From Prolixibacteraceae bacterium (GTDB lineage: Bacteria > Bacteroidota > Bacteroidia > Bacteroidales > Prolixibacteraceae): 5,666 bases of DNA. This document shows, one piece after another, positions 1 to 5,594 of this stretch. The notes below the pieces were generated by a model. It was not told where the DNA came from and made no database searches. It saw only the letters and a program-made list of their open reading frames with translations. The DNA is taken from the NCBI GenBank assembly GCA_023228025.1, contig JALOCD010000162.1:1-5666 (forward strand), read 5' to 3'. Numbering within the stretch: position 1 is the stretch's first letter; each line of letters starts with the position of its first letter. Made by a program: the position numbers and the translations under genes.

Positions 1-262
1 AGAGCAGATGTGAATCAGGATCGCAAAAACTGGGAAATACCAGCCTTCCTTTGCAATCGATCTCCATCAGTTGATCGGAATCTTCAGGGATCGATCCGCA
101 CAGGGTATTCATTGGGCCATAGTCTGCAATCATTTCGTCCCGGATCAGGAGAAATGCATTTCGAATTGAACACAGCGATGACATCTCTTTCCCAGAAAGG
201 TAAGGAGAAGGATTTTCTCCTGTTTGAACCAACTCCTTGATGTTAAGAAGCAGTAAGTCCAT
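1..262 (-). CDS. hutI: Imidazolonepropionase (HutI), N-terminal 87 residues; gene cut by the left window edge
   Basis: Read on the minus strand from the ATG at 262, the frame stays open to the window edge. It begins MDLLLLNIKELVQTGENPSP, contains SGKEM and reaches VFPSFCDPDSHLL. This matches the start of Bacteroidetes-type imidazolonepropionases: a small N-terminal beta domain, then the first strand of the amidohydrolase barrel with its metal-binding HxH motif. The family hydrolyses 4-imidazolone-5-propanoate to N-formimidoyl-L-glutamate, the third step of histidine breakdown, in the cytoplasm. The expected D-(S/P)-H-T-H-L reads D81-P-D-S-H85-L here, so the first histidine is aspartate (codon GAT rather than CAT). 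A GTG lies directly before the ATG and is an alternative start; an in-frame TAA lies further upstream. The ferredoxin gene upstream on the same strand is separated by a terminator, so hutI probably has its own promoter, but only a degenerate -7-like ATATTTTG near 333-340 is visible. The family assignment rests on recognised N-terminal pattern only. Confidence 0.82.
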   Translation of the reverse strand, partial: MDLLLLNIKELVQTGENPSPYLSGKEMSSLCSIRNAFLLIRDEMIADYGPMNTLCGSIPEDSDQLMEIDCKGRLVFPSFCDPDSHLL

Positions 263-360
263 CACTGAAAAATATTGAAAATGAGTAGGTTAAAGCATTG
301 ACTTTAAAAAGAAACAAAAAAAATCGGAGATTCAAAATATAAGGGAGGGAAATATAAAAA

Positions 361-394
361 AAAGCAAAAAAAAACCTGCTTGAAACAAGCAGGT
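361..394 (-). terminator. Intrinsic terminator of the ferredoxin gene
   Basis: On the minus strand a perfect 9-bp stem (ACCTGCTTG, 394-386, pairing with CAAGCAGGT, 382-374) closes a 3-base loop. It runs straight into nine T residues (374-366), and further T-rich sequence follows. It begins 21 bases after the ferredoxin stop codon. It should end the ferredoxin transcript before hutI, which lies downstream on the same strand. Confidence 0.93.
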
Positions 395-415
395 CGTTTT
401 AAAGTCTTTTGTCTG

Positions 416-583
416 TTACTCAGGCGAAATAGCATCAGTAGGACATACTTCGGCGCATGATCCACAATCGGTGCAGAGTTCAGCATCAATTTTGTAGATT
501 TCACCTTCGCTGATCGCTTCAACCGGACACTCATCGATACAGGTACCACACGCGATGCATGCATCAGAAATTTTATAAGCCAT
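416..583 (-). CDS. Small 2[4Fe-4S] bacterial-type ferredoxin, 55 aa
   Basis: The 55-residue product starts MAYKISDACIACGTC and ends TDAISPE. It holds two clostridial-type cluster motifs of the form CxxCxxCxxxCP. The first has C9, C12, C15 and C19 followed by P20; the second has C37, C40, C43 and C47 followed by P48. Each half repeats the pattern of three cysteines, a fourth cysteine-proline and a following AI, the internal duplication typical of this fold. Length and acidity (many Asp/Glu, few basic residues) match free, soluble, low-potential ferredoxins. These carry electrons between cytoplasmic oxidoreductases such as pyruvate:ferredoxin oxidoreductase; the partner cannot be told from this window. 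The ATG at 583 follows an AT-rich leader of about 40-45 bases downstream of a -7 motif at 632-639, and a terminator follows the stop, so the gene is a monocistronic unit. A longer overlapping minus-strand frame (304-564) is out of phase with the cysteine motifs and is not real. Confidence 0.95.
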   Translation of the reverse strand: MAYKISDACIACGTCIDECPVEAISEGEIYKIDAELCTDCGSCAEVCPTDAISPE

Positions 584-631
584 AACTTAATTTATTGGTT
601 TTACGGTAAATTAATTTCGAGAAACTCTCTG

Positions 632-639
632 CAAAAGTA
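632..639 (-). promoter_or_regulatory. Bacteroidetes-type -7 box of the ferredoxin promoter
   Basis: On the minus strand the sequence reads TACTTTTG, an exact match to the TAnnTTTG -7 element used by the Bacteroidetes primary sigma factor. It lies 49 bases before the ferredoxin ATG, giving a predicted leader of roughly 40-45 bases. No TTG -33 element is found at the usual 19-21 base spacing; the nearest upstream TTG is 28 bases away. Confidence 0.6.
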
Positions 640-719
640 AAAAGTTTGAATGAAATAAAAATATTTTCAACAAATTTTACCCAAGAAATATGGAGGTACT
701 TACGTATTTAGTTTTATTC

Positions 720-727
720 TATCTTTG
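720..727 (+). promoter_or_regulatory. Bacteroidetes-type -7 box, probable promoter of the GH53 gene
   Basis: TATCTTTG matches TAnnTTTG exactly and lies 73 bases before the chosen ATG at 801, giving a leader of about 65-70 bases. It is back to back with the ferredoxin promoter, the two -7 boxes being about 80 bases apart. No clear -33 TTG is present. Confidence 0.55.
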
Positions 728-800
728 AGGGTAAGACAAATATTTTATCATCTTTGGAGTAGTTGTCTGCTGTTCTGAAACACCTTTGGTCTGCCCAACA

Positions 801-1862
801 ATGAAAGACATGAAAGCATCATCCCACATCCTCCACCTTTGTATCATTCTATTCTTCTTTGTCACAGGATGCAATAAATCAGGATCATCACAAAATCCAC
901 CCACGAATACAGTGATCAAGGGGGCCGATATCAGCTGGCTGCCACAGATGGAATCTTCGGGTTATAAATTTTACAATGACCGGGGGCAGGAAGAAGATTG
1001 CTTCAAAATCCTGAAGGATCACGGCATCAATTCCATTCGGCTGAGAACTTTTGTGAACCCTTCAAATGACAAATTCAGCGGTCATTGCAGCAAGGATGAG
1101 ACTGTGGCAATGGCTGTTAGGGCCAAAAATTGGGGAATGAAGGTGATGATCGACTTTCATTACAGCGACAGTTGGGCCGATCCCTCCAAACAGGTAAAGC
1201 CCAAAGCCTGGGAAGGTCATGACTTCCCCACCCTACTGAAAGACCTGTACGATTATACTTATGATGTGATGACCGCTTTGAAAACAGCAGGCATAACCCC
1301 CGAATGGGTCCAGGTCGGGAATGAAATACCCGGGGGTATGATCCTTCCTGATGGCAGTACCAACAATTGGCCACAACTTGCACAACTGATCAACAAAGGA
1401 TATGATGCGATCAAGGCCGTTAGTCCCGTTTCAAAGGTTATCCTACATGTGGACCGTGGAAACGACAACGGTCGGTTCAGGTGGTGGTTTGATGCGGCTA
1501 AGGCCAATGGTGCGAAATACGATGTAATCGGATTGTCCTATTATCCTTACTGGCTGGATGGAAAGCCGGACTACACGCTTTCGATTACCGATCTTGGCGC
1601 AAATTTGAATGATATGATCTCCAGATACGGGAAAGAAGTGATGGTAGTAGAAGTTGGCGGCGATAATGTCAAAGTTCAAAACACCTACGATATGCTGATT
1701 GCCGTTCAGAAAAAGGTAAAAGAGGTACCCTACAGCAAAGGTCTGGGGGTATTTTACTGGGAACCTGAAGGTGCCAGAAGCTGGAGCCACTATGCACTGA
1801 GCGCCTGGGGAGACGATGGAAAACCAACCAAAGCGATGGATGCTTTTTTGCAGCCATTCTGA
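801..1862 (+). CDS. Glycoside hydrolase family 53 lipoprotein (arabinogalactan endo-beta-1,4-galactanase)
   Basis: The 353-residue protein begins with a lipoprotein signal: basic MKDMK, a hydrophobic stretch, then the lipobox VTGC with the lipidated Cys at 24. A Ser/Asn/Pro-rich linker follows, and the catalytic (beta/alpha)8 barrel starts near GADISW (41-46). GH53 landmarks in order are SIRLRTF (78-84), DFHYSDSWADPSKQ (118-131), QVGNE with the predicted acid/base Glu175, SYYPYW (246-251), VVE with the predicted nucleophile Glu284, and FYWEPE (318-323). The family cleaves internal beta-1,4-galactosyl bonds in pectic galactan and type I arabinogalactan. Length fits a single-domain member; no extra carbohydrate-binding module is visible. 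As a lipoprotein it should sit in an outer-cell membrane leaflet. The residues after the Cys (NKSGSSQN) lack the acidic cluster of the Bacteroidetes surface-export signal, so periplasmic orientation is possible. A TTG at 786 would add five residues and an ATG at 810 would remove three; the ATG at 801 gives a normal signal peptide. No SusC/SusD or other polysaccharide-utilisation gene is adjacent. Confidence 0.93.
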   Translation: MKDMKASSHILHLCIILFFFVTGCNKSGSSQNPPTNTVIKGADISWLPQMESSGYKFYNDRGQEEDCFKILKDHGINSIRLRTFVNPSNDKFSGHCSKDETVAMAVRAKNWGMKVMIDFHYSDSWADPSKQVKPKAWEGHDFPTLLKDLYDYTYDVMTALKTAGITPEWVQVGNEIPGGMILPDGSTNNWPQLAQLINKGYDAIKAVSPVSKVILHVDRGNDNGRFRWWFDAAKANGAKYDVIGLSYYPYWLDGKPDYTLSITDLGANLNDMISRYGKEVMVVEVGGDNVKVQNTYDMLIAVQKKVKEVPYSKGLGVFYWEPEGARSWSHYALSAWGDDGKPTKAMDAFLQPF

Positions 1863-1909
1863 TTTACCCTGGCCAAAATTTCAATTTTTATTTGGATAAT
1901 TTACTAAAA

Positions 1910-1926
1910 TACCGTAACTTATGGTA
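1910..1926. promoter_or_regulatory. 17-bp near-perfect palindrome upstream of the ORF6N gene, possible operator
   Basis: TACCGTAACTTATGGTA has dyad symmetry around the C at 1918: TACC, TAA, TTA and GGTA pair, with only the G/T positions at 1914 and 1922 mismatched. It lies 48 bases before the ATG at 1974. A TTTG at 1891-1894 and a weak -7-like TAACTTAT at 1915-1922 have about 20-base spacing, so the palindrome would overlap a possible promoter. This position suits a repressor site, but no regulator is identified and the low sequence complexity makes chance plausible. Confidence 0.3.
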
Positions 1927-1973
1927 AGATAACACTTGTGCCTTATTGGTACAACCCGGTAAAATGAACTCCA

Positions 1974-2513
1974 ATGAAAATTGAAAATGCAAGTATGGTC
2001 CCCGACAAAATAATCACGGAAAAGATTTACTTGATTAGAGAACAGAAAGTAATGCTTGACAGAGATTTGGCCGAGTTGTACGGAGTTGAGACAAAAAGGC
2101 TAAAGGAGGCTGTCAAACGAAATTTATTCAGGTTCCCTGCAGACTTCATGTTTGAATTGACGTTGGAGGAATTTAATAATTGGAGGACGCAATTTGCGAC
2201 CTCCAATGCAGAAAAAATGGGTTTAAGGTATTCGCCCATGGCTTTTACAGAACATGGCGTATTAATGCTCTCCAGCATTTTAAACAGCAAAAAAGCAATT
2301 GAGGTAAATATCCAGATCATGAGGATATTTACACGCATCAGGCAAATCTTCACCGATACTTTGAGCCTGAAACTAGAAGTAGAAGAGATCAAAAAGAGAC
2401 TCAAAAATCAGGACAAGAACATTGAACTGGTTTTTAAATACCTTGACAATCTTATCACCAGGCAGCAGAATCCAACTCCCCGAAAACGGATTGGATATAA
2501 GGCAAATAACTAA
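1974..2513 (+). CDS. ORF6N-domain (KilA-N-like) DNA-binding protein
   Basis: This 179-residue protein matches the ORF6N domain family across about residues 11-97. Visible landmarks are KIYLIREQKVMLDRDLAELYGV (17-38), the turn to KRLKEAVKRNLFRFP (41-55), FELT, and the hallmark AFTEHGVLMLSS (90-101). A predicted helical, charged coiled-coil-like region (about 129-160) follows. The C-terminal tail RKRIGYK (170-176) is seen in many bacterial members. ORF6N was first described in phage regulatory or anti-repressor-like proteins related to KilA-N and is assumed to bind DNA. Chromosomal copies are frequent in Bacteroidetes and their role is mostly unknown. The ATG at 1974 is the first in-frame start; Met8 at 1995 is an alternative. 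The gene is more AT-rich and richer in Lys/Asn than its neighbours, compatible with transfer. No other phage gene is near. Its last four bases overlap the end of nth on the other strand. Confidence 0.9.
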   Translation: MKIENASMVPDKIITEKIYLIREQKVMLDRDLAELYGVETKRLKEAVKRNLFRFPADFMFELTLEEFNNWRTQFATSNAEKMGLRYSPMAFTEHGVLMLSSILNSKKAIEVNIQIMRIFTRIRQIFTDTLSLKLEVEEIKKRLKNQDKNIELVFKYLDNLITRQQNPTPRKRIGYKANN

Positions 2514-3157
2514 TCTAGGACATTGACTTTTGCGCACCATGGCTGCAATCCGCATTCCCCGCACTTCGGCTTTCGCGCAACGCAAACATATCGTCCGTGC
2601 AGGATCAGCCAATGATGTGCAACGGGCAGCAATTCCGGAGGAAACAACTTGACCAGTTGCCGCTCTGTCTCTTCCGGTGTTTTGGAATTTATTGTAAGTC
2701 CAAGCCGGGCAGAAATCCTAAAAACATGCGTATCCACGGCCATGGCAGGCTTATTAAAAACAACGGACAGTATAACGTTGGCAGTCTTTCTGCCAACTCC
2801 AGGCAGTTTGATCAGCTCCTCCATCTCTTCAGGGACAGTACCCTGAAAGTCGGAAATCAGCATTCGGGCCATCCCCACCAGGTTTTTGGCTTTGTTGTTG
2901 GGATAGGAACAGGACTTTATCTCCTCAAAAACCTCCTTCGGTTCCACCTCCGCCATTTTCTCCGGTGTCGGAAAACGTTTAAAAAGTGCGGGGGTAATCA
3001 TATTTACACGCTTGTCGGTGCATTGGGCCGAGAGAATAACTGCCACCAAAAGCTGAAAAGGATCATGGTAGTGCAGTTCAGTTCCTGCTACCGGCATGTT
3101 TTGACTAAACCATTCAATTACTTTGTCACAAATATCCTTGGGCTTCATCTTTCGCAT
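2510..3157 (-). CDS. nth: Endonuclease III (DNA glycosylase/AP lyase)
   Basis: The 215-residue product is a full-length endonuclease III. The helix-hairpin-helix LPGVGRKTAN is at 118-127 with catalytic Lys124, and VDTHVFR (141-147) carries catalytic Asp142. The C-terminal [4Fe-4S] loop has C192, C199, C202 and C208 in the C-x6-C-x2-C-x5-C spacing. The LSAQCTDKRVN segment (42-52) is also typical. The enzyme removes oxidised pyrimidines such as thymine glycol and nicks the abasic site by beta-elimination, starting base excision repair in the cytoplasm. It is 3' to 3' with the ORF6N gene, and the stop codons share sequence (2510-2513), so no terminator can lie between them. The start is ambiguous: ATG at 3157 or, three codons in, ATG at 3148. 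A degenerate -7-like TAATTTCG at 3167-3174 would leave a very short leader for the first. Upstream lies the large palindromic gap shared with uup. Confidence 0.97.
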   Translation of the reverse strand: MRKMKPKDICDKVIEWFSQNMPVAGTELHYHDPFQLLVAVILSAQCTDKRVNMITPALFKRFPTPEKMAEVEPKEVFEEIKSCSYPNNKAKNLVGMARMLISDFQGTVPEEMEELIKLPGVGRKTANVILSVVFNKPAMAVDTHVFRISARLGLTINSKTPEETERQLVKLFPPELLPVAHHWLILHGRYVCVARKPKCGECGLQPWCAKVNVLD

Positions 3158-3285
3158 TTTAAGTTTCGAAATTAAACATTTTTAAATAGCTTAAGATTCC
3201 AATTATTATAGCAAACTTGGCATTTTTGCCCGTCAGGGCATCAAGCTCAATAGAAAAATGGGATGATTGAGGTCACTTTTCCCGC

Positions 3286-3334
3286 CAGGGAATAAACAAA
3301 ATGACTGCGCAAAAATTAAATTGTTTATCCCCTG
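3286..3334. repeat. Secondary hairpin in the left half of the nested element
   Basis: CAGGGAATAAACAA at 3286-3299 is the inverted complement of 3321-3334 with one mismatch in 14. The 21-base loop has no counterpart in the right half of the larger element. The hairpin arms overlap two of the small CCC-N4-GGG-type palindromes. Confidence 0.7.
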
Positions 3335-3385
3335 AAGGCAATGTCCTTAAGTTAAGGCTGATGATACTTTTTAGCTTTGTGAAAC

Positions 3386-3447
3386 CTTAGTGTTTTAGTG
3401 TCTTTGTGGCGATTTTTTTCTTGCCACCAAGGCACCAAAGCACAAAG
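3386..3447. repeat. Core hairpin built from 8-base tandem units
   Basis: The left arm, 3386-3410, is three head-to-tail 8-mers: CTTAGTGT, TTTAGTGT and CTTTGTGG, then C. The right arm, 3423-3447, read on the minus strand, is CTTTGTGC, TTTGGTGC and CTTGGTGG, then C. The arms match at 20 of 25 positions around a T-rich 12-base loop. A further copy, CTTTGTGA, lies at 3375-3382, and a diverged CTTTAGTG lies in the mirrored position after 3447. Similar CTTTGTG-type repeats are, from memory, common in intergenic regions of environmental genomes. Confidence 0.75.
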
Positions 3448-3606
3448 ATTACACTAAAGAATTTTCTTAACTTAATGGCATTGCCCCTGAAGGGAAAAAT
3501 TATAGATCTAACCTGTCATTCTATTTAGCTTGATGCCCTTACGGGCAATTAGTATGATATTTACTTGAAGTTGTCTGCCAAAAGCCAAATCTAATTGCAT
3601 TGATAT

Positions 3607-3614
3607 TACCTTTG
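3607..3614 (+). promoter_or_regulatory. Bacteroidetes-type -7 box of the uup promoter
   Basis: TACCTTTG is an exact TAnnTTTG match 19 bases before the uup ATG. Transcription would begin about 14 bases ahead of the start codon, so the leader is very short and has no Shine-Dalgarno sequence. The upstream -33 TTG is not at standard spacing. The site lies about 60 bases outside the nested repeat element. Confidence 0.6.
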
Positions 3615-3633
3615 CCGCAGATAACAAAAGTTT

Positions 3634-5487
3634 ATGATACCATATCTGCAACTCGACAACCTTACCAAAAGCTGGGGTGACCTTCCGCTTTTCAAAGATA
3701 TATCCTTCACCATCAACCAGGGTGACAAGGTAGCCCTGATCGCCAAAAACGGCGCCGGCAAAACCACCCTGATGAATATCCTGTTCGGCGGCGACATCGC
3801 CGACTACGGGAAAGTCATTTTCAACAACGACATTCGCATCGGTTACTTGCGTCAGCTTCCCGATCTGAATCCGGATGAAACGATCATGGAGGCCGCTTTC
3901 AGCTCTGTAGGAGAGACCATCTCTGCCGTACGGGAATATGAATGCGCCCTGGAAAGCCACGACCCAAAGGCCATCGATAAGGCCATGGATAAGATCAACC
4001 GTTTGAATTGCTGGGATTTTGAACTTAAAATCAAGCAGATTCTCACGGAATTAAATATTCACGATCTTCAGCAACCCATCCGCGAACTCTCGGGTGGCCA
4101 GAAAAAACGCGTTGCATTGGCCCATGTGCTGATTGATGAACCCGATTTTCTCATCCTGGACGAACCCACCAACCACCTCGACCTGGAGATGATCGAATGG
4201 CTTGAGCGGACCCTCGAAAAATCCAAATGTACCTTGCTGATGGTCACCCACGACCGCTATTTTCTCGACCGGGTCTGTAACGAGATCATCGAACTGGATG
4301 ACCAGTCGTTGTTCAGGTACAAGGGCAACTACTCCTATTACGTTGAAAAACGCAATGAACGGATTCAAAATCTTACCCTCGAAATAGACCGTGCGAAAAA
4401 CCTCTTCAGGACAGAGCTCGACTGGTTACGCAGAATGCCACAGGCACGTTCGCACAAATCAAAATACCGGATCGAAAATGCCTATATTCTCAAAGAAAAA
4501 GCCTCTAAACAGCTGGACGAAAAAAAACTGGAACTGGCCATCAATTCGCAAAGGCTTGGCGGTAAAATCATCAATCTCGAAGGGCTATCCAAATCATTCG
4601 GTGACGTCACCATCCTGAAAGATTTCAGCTACAAGTTTGCTCGGTATGAGAAAATAGGCATCGTCGGGAAAAATGGATCGGGGAAAAGCACCTTCCTCAA
4701 CCTGCTTACAGGTCTTTGTCAACCCGACAGCGGCAAAATGGACGTAGGCGAGACTGTCCGTTTCGGATATTTCAGGCAGGACGGCATCCAGTTTGCGCCC
4801 GAAAACCGGGTGATAGACATCATCAAAGAGATTGCTGAAGTGGTCGAAATGGGCGATGGTTCCAAACTTAGCGCCTCACAGTTCCTCACCTACTTTCTCT
4901 TCCCTCCCGAAACACAATATTCGCTGGTCGCAAAACTGAGCGGTGGGGAAAAACGAAGGTTGTACCTCTGCACCATCCTGATGCACAATCCAAACTTCCT
5001 GATCCTGGATGAGCCCACCAACGATCTTGATATCATGACTCTTAACGTCCTGGAAGAATATCTTAAATCCTTTACCGGATGTACCATCGTGGTCTCCCAC
5101 GACCGTTTCTTCATGGACAAAATTGTGGACCATCTTTTTGTGTTCGAAGGGGATGGAATCATCAAAGACTTCCCGGGCAATTACACCGAGTACCGCGATT
5201 GGGAAGAAGATCGTTCCAAAACAGAACAAAGCAGCGTTAAGGTCGATAAACCCCTCAGGGAGAAAACGGCGCCTGAAAAGAAAAAACTGAGTTTCAAGGA
5301 GAAGAAGGAGCTGGATGATTTGGAAATTGAGATCGATCGGCTCGAAAAAGAGAAGAAAATGGTGGAGGAAGAGCTCAACTCTGGACTGTTGGATGCCGAT
5401 GCGCTTCACAAAAAATCAATCAGATACAGCGAGATTTCTAGCTTGCTGGAGGAGAAAGAGTTCAGGTGGCTGGAGTTGGCTGATTAA
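3634..5487 (+). CDS. uup: ABC-F family ATPase, Uup type
   Basis: The 617-residue protein has two ABC domains in one chain and no membrane segment, as in ABC-F ribosome-associated ATPases. Domain 1 has Walker A AKNGAGKT (37-44), signature LSGGQ (152-156), Walker B LILDEP with Glu177, and switch His206. The helical linker between domains (about 225-310) includes WLRRMPQARSHKSK, the segment ABC-F proteins insert towards the P-site tRNA. Domain 2 has GKNGSGKS (345-352), LSGGE (435-439), LILDEP with Glu460, and His489. A charged C-terminal coiled coil (about 550-612) is the extension that marks Uup among ABC-F groups; in studied cases it binds DNA or ribosomes. All catalytic residues are present. 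The starting Ala of the first Walker A is, from memory, common in Bacteroidetes members. Family members relieve stalled or misassembled ribosomes, and Uup loss affects transposon precise excision in E. coli; the substrate here is inferred. It is transcribed alone, from a promoter at 3607, and ends at a hairpin repeat. Confidence 0.95.
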   Translation: MIPYLQLDNLTKSWGDLPLFKDISFTINQGDKVALIAKNGAGKTTLMNILFGGDIADYGKVIFNNDIRIGYLRQLPDLNPDETIMEAAFSSVGETISAVREYECALESHDPKAIDKAMDKINRLNCWDFELKIKQILTELNIHDLQQPIRELSGGQKKRVALAHVLIDEPDFLILDEPTNHLDLEMIEWLERTLEKSKCTLLMVTHDRYFLDRVCNEIIELDDQSLFRYKGNYSYYVEKRNERIQNLTLEIDRAKNLFRTELDWLRRMPQARSHKSKYRIENAYILKEKASKQLDEKKLELAINSQRLGGKIINLEGLSKSFGDVTILKDFSYKFARYEKIGIVGKNGSGKSTFLNLLTGLCQPDSGKMDVGETVRFGYFRQDGIQFAPENRVIDIIKEIAEVVEMGDGSKLSASQFLTYFLFPPETQYSLVAKLSGGEKRRLYLCTILMHNPNFLILDEPTNDLDIMTLNVLEEYLKSFTGCTIVVSHDRFFMDKIVDHLFVFEGDGIIKDFPGNYTEYRDWEEDRSKTEQSSVKVDKPLREKTAPEKKKLSFKEKKELDDLEIEIDRLEKEKKMVEEELNSGLLDADALHKKSIRYSEISSLLEEKEFRWLELAD

Positions 5488-5489
5488 GG

Positions 5490-5594
5490 AGTGCCTAAAG
5501 TATTTAAAGTGCCTAAAATGCCTAAAGTTAAGGACTCCGAACGACCAATCATGGTAGCCCAAGTACTTTAGGCACTTTAAATACTCTAGGCACT
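5490..5594. repeat. Inverted repeat of GTGCCTAAA units, possible bidirectional terminator
   Basis: The arms 5491-5517 and 5567-5593 are inverted repeats with 26 of 27 bases matching, separated by a 49-base loop. Each arm contains two GTGCCTAAA-type units around a GTATTTAAA spacer. The left side carries a third diverged copy (ATGCCTAAA, 5519-5527). The element occupies nearly all of the 107 bases between the stop codon of uup and the stop codon of the convergent gene on the right. The long stem could stop transcription from both sides, although there is no strong U-tract on either strand. Confidence 0.85.

Larger units (their letters stand above)
3226..3548. repeat. Nested inverted-repeat (MITE- or BIME-like) intergenic element
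   Basis: This element fills most of the 476-base gene-free gap (3158-3633) between the divergent nth and uup genes. The outer arms 3227-3255 and 3519-3547 are inverted repeats, 27 of 29 bases matching; each begins with a palindrome (TGCCCGTCAGGGCA on the left) followed by TCAAGCT. The inner arms 3337-3356 and 3466-3485 match at 18 of 20, sharing GGCAATG and TTAAGTTAAG. The core at 3386-3447 folds as a hairpin. The left half carries about 50 extra bases compared with the right, including its own hairpin (3286-3334). No open frame fits a transposase or other protein, and I see no clear target-site duplication. The promoter of uup (3607-3614) lies outside. It may be a non-autonomous mobile element, a composite of extragenic palindromic repeats, or a structured RNA; the sequence alone does not decide. 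Confidence 0.8.

Noticed and set aside
10..240. Plus-strand open frame of 76 codons at the left edge
   Set aside because: It is antisense to the hutI start, which gives a recognisable protein on the minus strand; the plus-strand product looks like no protein I know.
304..564. Minus-strand frame of 86 codons over the ferredoxin
   Set aside because: It is out of phase with the eight-cysteine ferredoxin, starts inside it, and runs through the terminator hairpin into low-complexity sequence.
1873..1894. Possible terminator after the GH53 gene (CCAAA pairing with TTTGG)
   Set aside because: The stem is short and AT-rich with a long loop, and no T-tract follows directly, so it cannot be told from chance.
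2597..3175. Plus-strand frame of 192 codons opposite nth
   Set aside because: It is the antisense shadow of a complete endonuclease III with all catalytic and cluster residues.
3226..3548. Possible CRISPR array, because short palindromic units recur at about 50-base steps
   Set aside because: The shared units are only about 10-14 bases and differ from one another, the intervening sequences are themselves inverted repeats, and no cas gene is present.
3508..3960. Minus-strand frame of 150 codons running from the repeat element into uup
   Set aside because: Most of it is antisense to the first ATPase domain of uup, and the rest lies in the palindromic repeat, with no recognisable protein features.
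4876..5409. Minus-strand frame of 177 codons opposite the uup C-terminal half
   Set aside because: It is antisense to the second ATPase domain and the coiled coil; its Phe/Leu-rich composition is the complement of Lys/Glu codons.
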